Positions 1 through 9,409 of a DNA stretch of 64,000 bases are shown here, one piece after another. The notes under the pieces are model-generated. The model did no database searches and was not told the origin of the DNA. It saw nothing but the letters and a program-made list of their open reading frames with translations. The stretch lies in the NCBI RefSeq assembly GCF_050113715.1, contig NZ_JBNJQR010000003.1:186001-250000 (forward strand), written 5' to 3'. Within the stretch, counting starts at the first letter, position 1. Every line of letters starts with the position of its first letter. The stretch is from Brevibacillus_H ginsengisoli (lineage in GTDB: Bacteria; Bacillota; Bacilli; Brevibacillales; Brevibacillaceae). Both the position numbers and the translations under genes were made by a program.

Positions 1-74
1 ATATGCAGGAAATGGGTTTTTCGTCTGCCGAGATTGTGGAAGGCATCCTGAATTATTTGGGACTGGAAAAATAA
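1..74 (+). CDS. C-terminal end of a probable GntR-family regulator (partial)
   Basis: An open frame runs in from the left edge and ends at a TAA 26 bases before the ABC ATPase gene. Its visible end (MQEMGFSSAEIVEGIL, then NYLGLEK) is a short amphipathic tail like the C-terminus of small YtrA-type GntR regulators. Those regulators commonly precede an ABC ATPase gene, as here. The DNA-binding domain lies outside the window, so the assignment rests on position and tail style only. Confidence 0.45.
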   Translation, partial: MQEMGFSSAEIVEGILNYLGLEK

Positions 75-100
75 TACACGCGGTCAGGAGTGAGGATTCT

Positions 101-802
101 ATGTCAGATGTGCTGGTGAAATTTCAGCATGTATCCAAAAAATACCGGCGTCAAGTTGCCCTTCGTGATATAAGTTTTGAATTGCCAAGAGGTAAAATCA
201 TTGGGCTTATCGGCACGAATGGGAGTGGGAAATCGACAACGTTGAAACTGATGGCTGGGTTGATCAGGCCAAACAGTGGAACGGTTATGATTAATGGGGA
301 GGTGATCAAAAGGCGGATTCCAGAACAGGTTTCATTTTTACCGGATAGCGATCATTTATATCCATTCTATACGGTGAACCAGACGATTGAATTTTTCAGC
401 AGTATCTATCGTGATTTTGATAAGAAGAAAGCAGTAGAGATGTTGGCATTTATGGAGTTGCCGGGTGATCAGCTTGTAAAAGGACTATCAAAAGGCAACA
501 AAGGGCGGTTAAAGATTATTCTGGCGCTATCCCGCCAAGTGCCGCTAATTGTGATGGATGAACCATTGTCTGGGCTTGATCCAATTGTTCGAAGCTCCAT
601 TATCAAAAGTTTGATTTCTTTCATTGATATTGAAAGCCAGACTGTTATCATGTCTACGCATGAAGTCGCAGAAATCGAACCGCTTCTTGATATGGTAGTG
701 CTTATTCAAAATGGCGAACTTCAAATGGTTCAAGAGGTTGAGCAGATTCGTTTAACCAGCAACATGAGTCTTGTTGAATGGATGAAGAAATCCGCCGAGT
801 AG
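101..802 (+). CDS. ABC transporter ATP-binding protein (YtrB-like)
   Basis: 233-residue ATPase subunit of an ABC exporter. Walker A is GTNGSGKS at residues 38-45. The signature loop is the variant LSKGNKGR (129-136) rather than LSGGQ. Walker B is LIVMDEP (149-155) and the H-loop is STH (His187). The LSKGNKGR variant is typical of the small GntR-linked exporters (YtrB type) of Firmicutes. An AGGAG site precedes the ATG. The upstream gene is probably its GntR regulator. The usual membrane permease does not follow; a lipoprotein gene does. The permease may lie upstream of the window or elsewhere, or this ATPase may act with an unlinked partner. The substrate is unknown. Confidence 0.88.
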   Translation: MSDVLVKFQHVSKKYRRQVALRDISFELPRGKIIGLIGTNGSGKSTTLKLMAGLIRPNSGTVMINGEVIKRRIPEQVSFLPDSDHLYPFYTVNQTIEFFSSIYRDFDKKKAVEMLAFMELPGDQLVKGLSKGNKGRLKIILALSRQVPLIVMDEPLSGLDPIVRSSIIKSLISFIDIESQTVIMSTHEVAEIEPLLDMVVLIQNGELQMVQEVEQIRLTSNMSLVEWMKKSAE

Positions 803-845
803 ATTAAGATACTTAGCAAATTTCTAAAAAAGAGGAGAAATTAAA

Positions 846-1934
846 ATGAAAAAAATGAAGAGAATTTTAGCAAGTGCAGGTGCAACCATCGTATTATTGA
901 CTGGCTGTTCGTCTGTTGGGAACATGGATTTTACTCAATATGCAGTAAACCAATTGGAAATCAAATCATTGGAGTCTAATGGAGTAACTACTTTCCATTT
1001 GAAATATGACGAGAAAAAAGTTAAAGATGAAAAAGCATTGAAGCTGTTGAAGTTATTCAGTGACATAAAAATCACTGCTCACATGATCAGTGAAAATGAC
1101 GACACCATGTCAATTGAGGGTACAATGACCGTGAAGAAGGGTGACATTCCATTTAAGTTGTTCCTTAAACAAAATGAATTCATTCTTCAGTTAGATAACG
1201 CAAGTAAGCCGATTCGAATTATTGATAAATCAGGTTCACCAACTGCTAACACCGATCATTTTGTTGCTGCCATAAAAAAACTTACTCCGTACATTGTCAA
1301 ACATTTGCCGAATCCATCAACACTTGAAGTAACGTCCAAGCAGGATAAAGTAATGGGTGAGAACATAAATGGGAAAAATGTGCATGTAGAAATATATGGA
1401 GATGAAATTCCTTCTCTTATTCTTAGCTTTATGGAAGGAATAAGTAAAGATAAGGAAGCGATCGAGATTCTGGTCAATGCCATTAATCAAGCAGATGATT
1501 CAGTAAAACTGACAACACAATCATTCAAAAATGAGCTGGATACAATGGTTGTGAAACTGAAAGAACAACTTCCTACGCTGAAGCAAGATAAAACATTTCA
1601 GCAAGTCTTCAGTAAAAATAATTATATGAAGGCTGATATTCTACTTGATAACAAACTCCATGAACGCAAGTCCAATCTGACATTCCATTTCGCATTTCCG
1701 ACCCCTAATGTAAGCGGAATTGAATCCATGGAGATCAATACGACAGCTGAAAACTGGAATATAAACCAATCTGTAAAAGCTCGAAATATTTCCGCAGCTC
1801 AGTATCTTACGGATGAACAGCTTGCAGATGGTAAAAAAGGCAAAGCTTTCTTAGATACCTTAAATAAGGATCATAGCGTTTTATACGATATTCTTGTGAA
1901 TGATTTGAAGGTAAATGTAGATAAAGAAAAATAG
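846..1934 (+). CDS. Putative lipoprotein, unknown function
   Basis: 362 residues. The N-terminus is a lipoprotein signal: basic MKKMKR, a hydrophobic stretch, then lipobox LTGC with Cys21 as the expected lipidated residue, so it should be anchored outside the cytoplasmic membrane. The rest is a soluble lysine-rich domain with alternating beta-type stretches. I recognise no family. It sits 43 bases after the ABC ATPase gene with an AGAGGAG ribosome site, so the two are probably co-transcribed; it may be an accessory or substrate-contacting component of that transporter. That role is inferred only from position. Confidence 0.75.
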   Translation: MKKMKRILASAGATIVLLTGCSSVGNMDFTQYAVNQLEIKSLESNGVTTFHLKYDEKKVKDEKALKLLKLFSDIKITAHMISENDDTMSIEGTMTVKKGDIPFKLFLKQNEFILQLDNASKPIRIIDKSGSPTANTDHFVAAIKKLTPYIVKHLPNPSTLEVTSKQDKVMGENINGKNVHVEIYGDEIPSLILSFMEGISKDKEAIEILVNAINQADDSVKLTTQSFKNELDTMVVKLKEQLPTLKQDKTFQQVFSKNNYMKADILLDNKLHERKSNLTFHFAFPTPNVSGIESMEINTTAENWNINQSVKARNISAAQYLTDEQLADGKKGKAFLDTLNKDHSVLYDILVNDLKVNVDKEK

Positions 1935-2060
1935 TGGTTTATCAATTTCTGACGTGACGGTTTCCTCTTCTTATGCAAACAGTTGGCCAAACCTTCATAC
2001 GAGATGTAAGGTATAATGAGGTCAGCAGCAAATAGTGATAAGAAGAGGTGACCATGATCC

Positions 2061-3002
2061 ATGAGAAAAGGAAAAGCATTAAGGCAAGGTGACACGATAG
2101 GAGTTCTTGCCGCTTCCAGTCCATGTCCACCTGAAGTGGTACAAAAGGCCAAGGCAGAGCTGGAAGCGTTGGGTTTTCGAGTCAAGCTAAGTGAAACCTG
2201 CTGGGAGGATCTCGGCGGTTTTTTGGCGGGAACCCCTCAACATCGAGCGTGTGAACTTGAGGCTATGTTTACGGATCCTGAAGTGGATGCGATTCTCTGC
2301 TTGCGTGGAGGGTATGGTTCACCACAGATTTTGCCTCTACTGGATTACGAGTGCATCGCTAAGCATCCCAAACTTTTCATCGGTTATAGCGACGTAACGG
2401 CATTACATACAGCGCTTGGACAATGTTCCAATCTCGCTACCTTGCACGGGCCGATGGCTTCGATTGGTTGGATCACGGGTGTTGATCCATTTTCCAGGGA
2501 GTATCTTCACAGGGCCATAACTTCTGCTGATCCACTGGGACAGATCGTCAATCCACCAGGTGAAGAGATGATGTGTCTGGTTGGAGGAGAAGCCAGTGGC
2601 CCCATCGTGGGTGGGAATCTCTCCTTGATCGCTTCCTTGATGGGTACGCCGTATGAACTGGATACCCGCGGAAAAATCCTGTTCATTGAAGACGTGGGAG
2701 AGGAACCGTACCGAATTGACCGAATGTTGACCCAATTGTCGCTAGCCGGTAAATTCGCCGATGCAAGCGGAATCCTCATTGGAACCTGGGCCGATTGTTC
2801 ACCCGATAAGTACCCGGATGGATTTGATGTGTTAGATGTAGTCAAGGCCATCGTCACTCCCTATCAGAAGCCTACGATTTGGAATGTGCAAGCAGGACAT
2901 GGGGAATACAACATAGCGCTTCCGTTCGGGGTTCAATCCTACATGAATGCGAGTACATGCACCGTAATCATTGAAGAGAGCTTAGTGAATGATGATGAAT
3001 AA
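2061..3002 (+). CDS. LD-carboxypeptidase, S66 family (LdcA/MccF-like)
   Basis: 313 residues, the normal length for peptidase family S66. These enzymes remove the terminal D-Ala from murein tetrapeptides (LdcA) or cleave microcin C-like conjugates (MccF). The expected catalytic triad is visible: Ser110 in the nucleophile elbow IGYSD, Glu210 in LFIEDVGEEPYRIDR, and His280 in VQAGHGEYN. LRGGYGS (81-87) is the usual substrate-side motif. There is no signal peptide, so it is cytoplasmic, fitting cell-wall peptide recycling. It overlaps the next gene, an M20 amidohydrolase, by 14 bases, so the two are translated together. The exact substrate cannot be told from sequence. Confidence 0.9.
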   Translation: MRKGKALRQGDTIGVLAASSPCPPEVVQKAKAELEALGFRVKLSETCWEDLGGFLAGTPQHRACELEAMFTDPEVDAILCLRGGYGSPQILPLLDYECIAKHPKLFIGYSDVTALHTALGQCSNLATLHGPMASIGWITGVDPFSREYLHRAITSADPLGQIVNPPGEEMMCLVGGEASGPIVGGNLSLIASLMGTPYELDTRGKILFIEDVGEEPYRIDRMLTQLSLAGKFADASGILIGTWADCSPDKYPDGFDVLDVVKAIVTPYQKPTIWNVQAGHGEYNIALPFGVQSYMNASTCTVIIEESLVNDDE

Positions 3003-4212
3003 CCAAAGGATTTGGCAAGAGTCCCAACGCCTTCTTCCATGGTTGCGAGAGATCAGACGAGATTTTCATCAGTACCCGGAGCTTGGGCTAGAGGAGTTTC
3101 GAACAAGGGATCAAATTGTTCACTATCTTACAGAGCTCAACATCCCGTGCAAAGTGGTAGCCAAAACGGGAGTACTCGGATGGATTGAAGGAACTGCTCT
3201 GAACGAGCAAAGCGCAAAAGGGAGAACAGTTGCGCTTCGTGCTGATATGGATGCCTTGCCAATCCTTGAACAAAATAACATCTCGTATCGCTCCACGGCG
3301 GATGGCAAAATGCACGCGTGCGGACATGACGTTCATATGACGGTGCAGCTCGGTGTAGCACGTATTTTAAGCGAACAACGAGAGAACTTCTCGGGAACAG
3401 TCAAATTACTATTTCAACCAGCCGAGGAGACAGTAGGCGGAGCAGTGCCGATGATTCAGGAGGGTGTACTGGATAATCCGCAGGTTGACGCGATCTTTGG
3501 CCTGCATGTAGCTCCTGACTTGCCGGTTGGTCACATTGGGGTGAAATACGGGCAGATGAATGCCTCTTCAGACACGCTCCACCTCAAAATTCGTGGGGAA
3601 AACGCTCATGGGGCTTACCCACATATGGGCAGGGATGCCATAGTCATAGCCGCGCAAGTCATTGTTGCCCTTCAAACCGTTGTCAGCCGCAACGTCGATC
3701 CCAGGCAATCTGCGGTTGTTTCACTGGGAACGATTCAAGGTGGAACTCAAGGAAACATCATGGCGGGTGAAGTCAGACTGACGGGAACCGTGCGAACCTT
3801 GGACGCCCGAGTCCGTACCTTGGTGAAACAGCGAGTGAGAGAAGTGGCTCAGTTAACCGCACAAGGACTGGGTGGAGAAGCGATCGTGGAATGGGAGGAA
3901 GGGTATACGTCTTTGGTCAATCATTCAAGCATGGTTGATTTGGTCAATGCTTGCGGTGAGAACCTGCTGGGCAAGGAAAAGGTCCGCGTGAATGAATGGC
4001 CATCACTTGGGGTGGAGGACTTCGCCTTCTTTTTGGAACGAGTTCCCGGCGCTTTTTATCAATTAGGCTGTCGGAATGAGACGCTTGGAATTACGTATCC
4101 GCTCCATCATCCCCGATTTGGGGTGGACGAAGGCTGTCTTGCGATAGGAGCAGCGATGCAGGTGTGTAATGTATTGAGCTTTTTGAGGATGGAGAATATG
4201 CCGAGCCAATAA
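2989..4212 (+). CDS. M20D-family amidohydrolase (aminoacylase/carboxypeptidase type)
   Basis: 407-residue zinc amidohydrolase. Metal-binding motifs are all present: RADMDALP (Asp86), HACGHDVHM (Cys111, His113), FQPAEET (Glu146, Glu147) and GLHVAP (His173). Members hydrolyse N-acyl amino acids or short peptides. It begins inside the end of the S66 peptidase gene, indicating coupling, so a role in processing murein-derived peptides is plausible but inferred. It resembles the DapL protein encoded further on in this window (shared HACGHD and FQPAEE blocks) but is not under the lysine riboswitch. Three consecutive ATG codons leave the start uncertain by two residues. Confidence 0.88.
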   Translation: MMMNNQRIWQESQRLLPWLREIRRDFHQYPELGLEEFRTRDQIVHYLTELNIPCKVVAKTGVLGWIEGTALNEQSAKGRTVALRADMDALPILEQNNISYRSTADGKMHACGHDVHMTVQLGVARILSEQRENFSGTVKLLFQPAEETVGGAVPMIQEGVLDNPQVDAIFGLHVAPDLPVGHIGVKYGQMNASSDTLHLKIRGENAHGAYPHMGRDAIVIAAQVIVALQTVVSRNVDPRQSAVVSLGTIQGGTQGNIMAGEVRLTGTVRTLDARVRTLVKQRVREVAQLTAQGLGGEAIVEWEEGYTSLVNHSSMVDLVNACGENLLGKEKVRVNEWPSLGVEDFAFFLERVPGAFYQLGCRNETLGITYPLHHPRFGVDEGCLAIGAAMQVCNVLSFLRMENMPSQ

Positions 4213-4255
4213 AGTAGAAGTGTCGGTCGAGCAAATATCCTCTCATGTAAAATGG

Positions 4256-4281
4256 CCCGGAGCTATGCTCCGGGTTTTCTT
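4256..4281 (+). terminator. Rho-independent terminator
   Basis: Eight-base perfect stem (CCCGGAGC/GCTCCGGG) with a TAT loop followed by TTTTCTT, 43 bases after the M20 amidohydrolase stop. It ends the S66/M20 transcript. Confidence 0.9.
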
Positions 4282-4372
4282 GGGTAATCCTCTCTGTTAT
4301 AACTTGTCCTGAGTATTACAAGGATTGCATGGTTGCCTGAGCTTTTCAAATGAATGCAATTGGAGGGGTAGC

Positions 4373-5209
4373 GTGAAGAAGGTACTAGTTTTAGGGGCAA
4401 GCGGGTTTCTCGGGGGGAGGATCCTGAGGGAATTACAGAGCCAATCAGAGGTGGAAGCATTGGGAACATACTGCCGCAGTGGTTCCCTTGGGTTAAAGCA
4501 GCTCGATGTGACAGCCGAGGGGGAATTCGCCAAGCTGTACGAGTCCTTTCAACCTGCTGTCGTCATCTGGTCGGTGATGAGCGGTGTGAATGAAGACGAC
4601 TTAATCAGTCGAGGGCTTCCTCGGGTGGTTGAATCGCTTGATCCAGCCACGAAACTCGTTTATTTATCAACGGATGGCGTATTTTCGGACGGGCTTGGTA
4701 ACTACAACGAAACGCACCAGCCCTCTTATATGCAAGTGGACACCCCATTGGCGCACTATTCAAATGCCAAGCTTCAAGGGGAAGAGCTGATTCTAAAGTG
4801 TCATTCTGAGCATGTCATCGTACGGACGGGGCCGATTTATGGCACCGATGTGAACGGTGAATGGGACAAGCGTATTGCCCAACTGATAGAAGAACTGACA
4901 GCAGGAAGACAAATCGTTCGATCAACCAATCTCTATCGAAGCTTTATTCATGTGGAAGATTTGGCGAAAGCCACCGCGGAGATCGCAATTGGAGAGCTGA
5001 GCGGATATCTGCACGTTGGACCTGACCAGAAGGAGAGCTACTACACCTTCAATCGTAAAATGGCGATCAAGCTTGGACTTCCAGCTGATCTCGTGGTGGG
5101 ATCGACTGTTGATCCTGTGGAAGCAAAAGAAAAGGGACTCCCACTGGATACCTCCCTCGACACATTTCATGCAAGATCCAGTCTGCGAACCATTTTCCGA
5201 AGGGTGTAG
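4373..5209 (+). CDS. NAD(P)-dependent sugar reductase, RmlD/SDR extended family
   Basis: 278 residues from a GTG start. That start is chosen because GGAGGGG lies six bases upstream and the Rossmann strand begins directly (KKVLVLGASGFLGGRIL). An ATG 48 bases further upstream lacks a ribosome site. The GASGFLGG dinucleotide loop, the LSTDGVFSDG segment and the YSNAK catalytic tyrosine/lysine pair match dTDP-4-dehydrorhamnose reductase-like (RmlD) enzymes. No other rhamnose genes are nearby, so the natural substrate is unknown. It has its own terminator and appears monocistronic. Confidence 0.82.
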   Translation: MKKVLVLGASGFLGGRILRELQSQSEVEALGTYCRSGSLGLKQLDVTAEGEFAKLYESFQPAVVIWSVMSGVNEDDLISRGLPRVVESLDPATKLVYLSTDGVFSDGLGNYNETHQPSYMQVDTPLAHYSNAKLQGEELILKCHSEHVIVRTGPIYGTDVNGEWDKRIAQLIEELTAGRQIVRSTNLYRSFIHVEDLAKATAEIAIGELSGYLHVGPDQKESYYTFNRKMAIKLGLPADLVVGSTVDPVEAKEKGLPLDTSLDTFHARSSLRTIFRRV

Positions 5210-5245
5210 GAACGCATGATTGAATTCACAAAGTTCAGTAAGAAA

Positions 5246-5276
5246 CAGCCTTTCAAAATTGGAGGGCTGTTTTTTT
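5246..5276 (+). terminator. Rho-independent terminator
   Basis: CAGCC...GGCTG hairpin with extended weaker pairing, followed by seven T residues, just after the RmlD-like gene. Confidence 0.85.
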
Positions 5277-5505
5277 ACCTCAACTTCCAGAGAATGACGA
5301 CTAAAAAAATGAATTTTTTGTGTCCTCTCCGTATAGACTTTCGATATAGAAGATGCTAATCTAATAAGTAATAAACTTGATTTCATGCGGATTTCGTCAT
5401 ATCTTCTTGTCTTTTGTACGTGGACATTTGTTTTTGCGGAAATGACTCCTAATGAATAGACATAATGAATGACGCTGCAGCTGATCTAAGTGAGGAGGGG
5501 TAACC

Positions 5506-6696
5506 TTGGCAAGTAAGATTCTCGATCAATTCTTACAGGAAAATTTAGCCGATTTGAAGAGCAAAGGACTCTACAATGTTATCGACCCATTAGAAAGTCC
5601 CAACGGTCCGAAGATTAAAATCGCGGGCAAAGAACTGATTAACTTATCATCCAATAACTATTTGGGCTTGGCAACGGACCCTCGTCTTCAGGAAGCTGCC
5701 ATTGAAGCGATTCATCGATACGGCGTGGGTGCCGGAGCCGTTCGCACAATCAACGGAACGCTTGATATTCACATCAAGCTGGAGAAAAAACTGGCGGAAT
5801 TCAAGCACACAGAAGCGGCTATCGCCTACCAATCGGGCTTTAACTGCAACATGGCGGCAATCTCCGCGGTGATGGATAAAGACGATGCGATTCTCTCTGA
5901 TGAGCTGAACCACGCTTCCATTATCGATGGATGTCGTCTATCCAAAGCCAAAATCATTCCTTTCAAACATTCAGACATGGAAGACTTGCGGGCCAAAGCG
6001 AAAGCGGCTAAAGAGTCTGGCTTATATAAAAAAATCATGGTCATTACCGATGGCGTTTTCTCCATGGACGGGGATATCGCCAAGCTTCCGGAACTCGTTC
6101 AAATCGCCGAGGAATTCGATCTCATTACCTATGTGGACGATGCACATGGTTCAGGCGTATTGGGCAAAGGTGCGGGAACTGTGAAGCACTTCGGGTTATC
6201 CGATCGTATCGACTTCCAAATCGGTACACTTTCCAAAGCCATTGGGGTCGTGGGTGGTTATGTAGCGGGTAAACAAGATTTGATCGACTGGTTAAAAGTT
6301 CGCAGCCGTCCATTCCTGTTCTCCACCGCGCTTACTCCAGGGGATGTTGGTGCTATTATCAAAGCGATTGATATTTTGACAGAGAGCACAGAGCTGCACG
6401 ACAAACTCTGGGAGAACGGCAACTACTTCAAACAAGGCCTAAAAGCGATCGGCTTCAACATTGGTGAGAGCGAAACGCCAATTACGCCTACCATAATCGG
6501 AGAAGAGAAATTGACTCAAGAGTTCAGTAAACGTCTCTATGCGGAAGGCGTATACGCTAAAGCGATTGTATTCCCAACGGTTCCAAGGGGCACAGGGCGG
6601 GTTCGCAACATGCCAACGGCCGCACACACCAAGGAAATGCTGGATCAAGCCATTGCGATCTATGAAAAAGTAGGCAAAGAAATGGGGATTATCTAG
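5506..6696 (+). CDS. kbl: Glycine C-acetyltransferase (2-amino-3-ketobutyrate CoA ligase)
   Basis: 396-residue PLP enzyme of the alpha-oxoamine synthase family. It cleaves 2-amino-3-ketobutyrate with CoA to glycine and acetyl-CoA, the second step of threonine breakdown. The Schiff-base lysine is Lys244 in GTLSKAIG and the cofactor-binding aspartate is in VDDAHGSG (Asp211/212). Length and ends match the family. The start is TTG, supported by GAGGAGGGG five bases upstream. It abuts the threonine dehydrogenase gene directly (stop and start adjacent), which confirms the pathway over other family members such as BioF. It is cytoplasmic. Confidence 0.96.
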   Translation: MASKILDQFLQENLADLKSKGLYNVIDPLESPNGPKIKIAGKELINLSSNNYLGLATDPRLQEAAIEAIHRYGVGAGAVRTINGTLDIHIKLEKKLAEFKHTEAAIAYQSGFNCNMAAISAVMDKDDAILSDELNHASIIDGCRLSKAKIIPFKHSDMEDLRAKAKAAKESGLYKKIMVITDGVFSMDGDIAKLPELVQIAEEFDLITYVDDAHGSGVLGKGAGTVKHFGLSDRIDFQIGTLSKAIGVVGGYVAGKQDLIDWLKVRSRPFLFSTALTPGDVGAIIKAIDILTESTELHDKLWENGNYFKQGLKAIGFNIGESETPITPTIIGEEKLTQEFSKRLYAEGVYAKAIVFPTVPRGTGRVRNMPTAAHTKEMLDQAIAIYEKVGKEMGII

Positions 6697-7659
6697 ATGA
6701 AAAAAATCGTCGTCACTGGGGCGCTGGGACAAATCGGATCTGAGCTTGTCATGAAAATGCGTGACGTGTACGGTGCGGATAACGTCGTCGCTACGGACAT
6801 TCGGCAACTAGAAGGAAACAAAGTCGTAGAATCAGGTCCGTTCGAAATTCTCGACGTGACTAATGCGGAAGCGATGTTTGAAATTGCCAAAAAACATCAG
6901 GTGGATACCGTGATTCATCTCGCCGCATTGCTTTCAGCGACGGCGGAAGCGAAGCCTCTTTTGGCTTGGAACTTGAACATGGGCGGTTTGGTGAACGCGC
7001 TAGAGGTATCACGTGAGCTTGGCTGCCAGTTTTTCACGCCGAGTTCCATTGGCGCTTTTGGTCCAAGTACGCCAAAGGACAACACACCGCAGGACACGAT
7101 TCAACGTCCAACCACGATGTATGGCGTGAACAAAGTGTCTGGTGAACTATTGTGCGATTACTACAATCATAAATTCGGCGTGGATACGAGAGGGCTTCGT
7201 TTCCCTGGACTGATCTCCTATGATACGCCTCCGGGCGGCGGCACGACGGATTATGCCGTTGAAATTTACTACGAAGCAATCAAAGCGGGCAAGTACACTT
7301 CCTACATCGGTCAAGGAACCTACATGGATATGATGTACATGCCAGACGCGTTGAACGCGATCATTAACTTGATGGAAGCGGACGCATCCAAGCTGATTCA
7401 CCGCAATGCGTTTAACGTAACAGCGATGAGCATCGAGCCAGAAGATGTAGCGGCGGCGATTCGCAAACATATCCCGACCTTCGAGATGAGCTACAATGTT
7501 GACCCGATCCGTCAAGCGATTGCCAACAGCTGGCCAAATTCCATTGACTCAACAGCCGCTCAAGCGGAATGGGGTTTCAAAGCCGAGTATGATCTGGATA
7601 AGATGACAGAGGATATGTTGTCTAAGCTTGGAGAGAAATTTCTTCACAGCGTAAATTAA
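6697..7659 (+). CDS. tdh: L-threonine 3-dehydrogenase, SDR type
   Basis: 320 residues. It oxidises L-threonine to 2-amino-3-ketobutyrate with NAD+, supplying the Kbl enzyme encoded just upstream. This is the short-chain (epimerase-like) form, not the zinc alcohol-dehydrogenase form. Evidence is the Rossmann motif GALGQIG (8-14), Tyr142 and Lys146 in MYGVNK, and the segment RFPGLIS. The gene starts at the base after the kbl stop, so the pair is translationally coupled; a strong terminator follows. Confidence 0.95.
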   Translation: MKKIVVTGALGQIGSELVMKMRDVYGADNVVATDIRQLEGNKVVESGPFEILDVTNAEAMFEIAKKHQVDTVIHLAALLSATAEAKPLLAWNLNMGGLVNALEVSRELGCQFFTPSSIGAFGPSTPKDNTPQDTIQRPTTMYGVNKVSGELLCDYYNHKFGVDTRGLRFPGLISYDTPPGGGTTDYAVEIYYEAIKAGKYTSYIGQGTYMDMMYMPDALNAIINLMEADASKLIHRNAFNVTAMSIEPEDVAAAIRKHIPTFEMSYNVDPIRQAIANSWPNSIDSTAAQAEWGFKAEYDLDKMTEDMLSKLGEKFLHSVN

Positions 7660-7685
7660 TTTAAAAGCTTTAAAGATAAAGCGAA

Positions 7686-7718
7686 AGAGGTCTTCTACGA
7701 GAGAAGACCTCTTTTTTA
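7686..7718 (+). terminator. Terminator between tdh and the converging MFS gene
   Basis: Stem AGAGGTCTTC/GAAGACCTCT with a short loop and six T residues on the plus strand. It lies between two converging genes and could serve both, but the U-run is clearly better for tdh. Confidence 0.9.
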
Positions 7719-7719
7719 T

Positions 7720-8931
7720 TCAATCGGAAAGTTCAATCCCTTCCCTATTCGATGCGATTCGGGCTTGCTTAATGAGAATCACTCCGTACATGACGACAAA
7801 CAAAACCATGAAGAACGAGGACATTTCATACATCCCCGCATAACCTGTTCGAGTCGCCACCATGCCAAGCAGAGTGGAACCAATGGCGATGCCGAGGTCA
7901 ATTGAATTAAGGAAGGTGCCGTTCGCCATTCCCCGTTGTTCGGCAGAAACCCGTTTAATCATCCATGCCTGAATGGAAGGCTGAAGGATACCATAGCCAA
8001 GCCCATAAAACAAAGCAGAAGTAAGCATCAGCGAAGTATTGCGGGAATTAGACAGCAGCACCAATCCAATAATCACAAAAACAGCCCCGGGAATCAGGAC
8101 AGCGGCTGGCCCTTTGCGATCGAATACCTTGCCGGAAATAGGGCGAATGAGGACGATGGCCATGGCGTTGCAAAGGAAAAACCACCCGACGTTGGGGATA
8201 TGCGTCTCCATTCCAAATAGCGCCAAAAAGCTCAAAAGTCCGCCATAAGTAACGGACAGTAAAAAGTTAAGGAAAGAAGGCAAAAGCAGTTTTTTGTTGA
8301 ACCAGTCCGATCTGGTTGTTGGTTGCTTCCGAAGATTCTCTTGGGGCTTCGTCCGATTGCCTAGACTCGGCAGATTGACTAACAATAAGAGCGGCAGGAT
8401 CAGAACGACGGCAAGTGAAGAGGAGAAGATGAGAGATCCGAAACCGAATTGATCGAGCAAGGTTAAACCAAGTATCGGTCCCAATGACAAGGCCAAGCTG
8501 GTGGAGAACCCGTAGTATCCCATCCCTTCGCCCATTCGTTGGTTCGGGATGCGATCGGATACCATGGTCGGAAATGTCGTGCTTGCGATGCCGAATCCCA
8601 CACCGTATAGGACACGACAGCCAATCAACATGGTGACGGAAGTGGCCCAGAAAGCGCCCGCCGTCGATAAAGCTGAGATGGCGAGTCCAATCAGGAGAAT
8701 CACGGCTTTATTGCCCCGCTTCAGCCATTCCCCGGTCACGATGCGAGCCAGTACCGCTGCCAGCGCGAACAGGCTGATCACCAGACTAATTATGGTGTTG
8801 TCGGCTTGAAAGGTGCTTTTGACATAAGCGGGAAGCGGGCTAATCACCATTTGCAAATTCAAAAACAACAAAAAATTGCTCAGCGTAAGTAAAATAAATT
8901 CTTTTGTCCATAGTTTCTCTTGCTGTTGCAC
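7720..8931 (-). CDS. MFS transporter, drug-efflux type
   Basis: 403 residues with about twelve hydrophobic segments, the standard length for a 12-TM major facilitator exporter. Between helices 2 and 3 sits the conserved loop LKRGNKAV, followed by GCRVLYGVGFGIAS and other family-like glycine-rich helices. It belongs with Bacillus YfmO/YttB-type putative drug pumps. The MarR gene lies 12 bases upstream on the same strand, so the pair forms one operon probably derepressed by small molecules bound by MarR. The substrate is unknown. Confidence 0.88.
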   Translation of the reverse strand: MQQQEKLWTKEFILLTLSNFLLFLNLQMVISPLPAYVKSTFQADNTIISLVISLFALAAVLARIVTGEWLKRGNKAVILLIGLAISALSTAGAFWATSVTMLIGCRVLYGVGFGIASTTFPTMVSDRIPNQRMGEGMGYYGFSTSLALSLGPILGLTLLDQFGFGSLIFSSSLAVVLILPLLLLVNLPSLGNRTKPQENLRKQPTTRSDWFNKKLLLPSFLNFLLSVTYGGLLSFLALFGMETHIPNVGWFFLCNAMAIVLIRPISGKVFDRKGPAAVLIPGAVFVIIGLVLLSNSRNTSLMLTSALFYGLGYGILQPSIQAWMIKRVSAEQRGMANGTFLNSIDLGIAIGSTLLGMVATRTGYAGMYEMSSFFMVLFVVMYGVILIKQARIASNREGIELSD

Positions 8932-8943
8932 TCCATAGCACTC

Positions 8944-9384
8944 CTATTTCTCTCTGTTTGTAAGATTCTCAATGATTTGAACCAAAAGCTTGTGAAAAAG
9001 CTCCCGCTGTTCGGAGGTTAAACCGCTTTGCATCTCCTCAATCGTTTCACGTTCGATCGGGCTAATTTTATCCAAGAGGCAGTTTCCCTTATCTGTCAGA
9101 TAGATGCGGAAGGCTCGCCGATCATTGGGGCATAGCTGTTTCTTTACAAATCCTTTTTTCTCCAGTGCGTCAAGGATGCGTGTGATGGTAGGCTGATCCT
9201 TGGCGCTTCTTCTGGCGATTTCCTTTTGATTAATGCCATCCTGCTTGCTTAAGCGATAGAGCACCGACCATTGCTCGGGGGTTATATCATATTCTTTTAG
9301 CCTAACGTTTAATACTCCGAGTAGCTTGCGATAGCTCAAGCCGAGTAAAAAACCAAGCGATTCATCTGCTACATCCAACCCCAC
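8944..9384 (-). CDS. MarR-family transcriptional repressor
   Basis: 146 residues with the winged-helix core NQKEIARRSAKDQPTITRILDALEKKG and the wing CPNDRRAFRIYLTDKG (shown only in part). The GTG start has AAAGGAGG eight bases upstream. It is the first gene of an operon with the MFS pump. A near-perfect 20-base palindrome overlaps its -10 box, the usual arrangement for MarR autorepression, so it probably controls itself and the pump. Confidence 0.92.
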   Translation of the reverse strand: MGLDVADESLGFLLGLSYRKLLGVLNVRLKEYDITPEQWSVLYRLSKQDGINQKEIARRSAKDQPTITRILDALEKKGFVKKQLCPNDRRAFRIYLTDKGNCLLDKISPIERETIEEMQSGLTSEQRELFHKLLVQIIENLTNREK

Positions 9385-9409
9385 GTCATGAACCTCCTTT
9401 CATCTTCAT

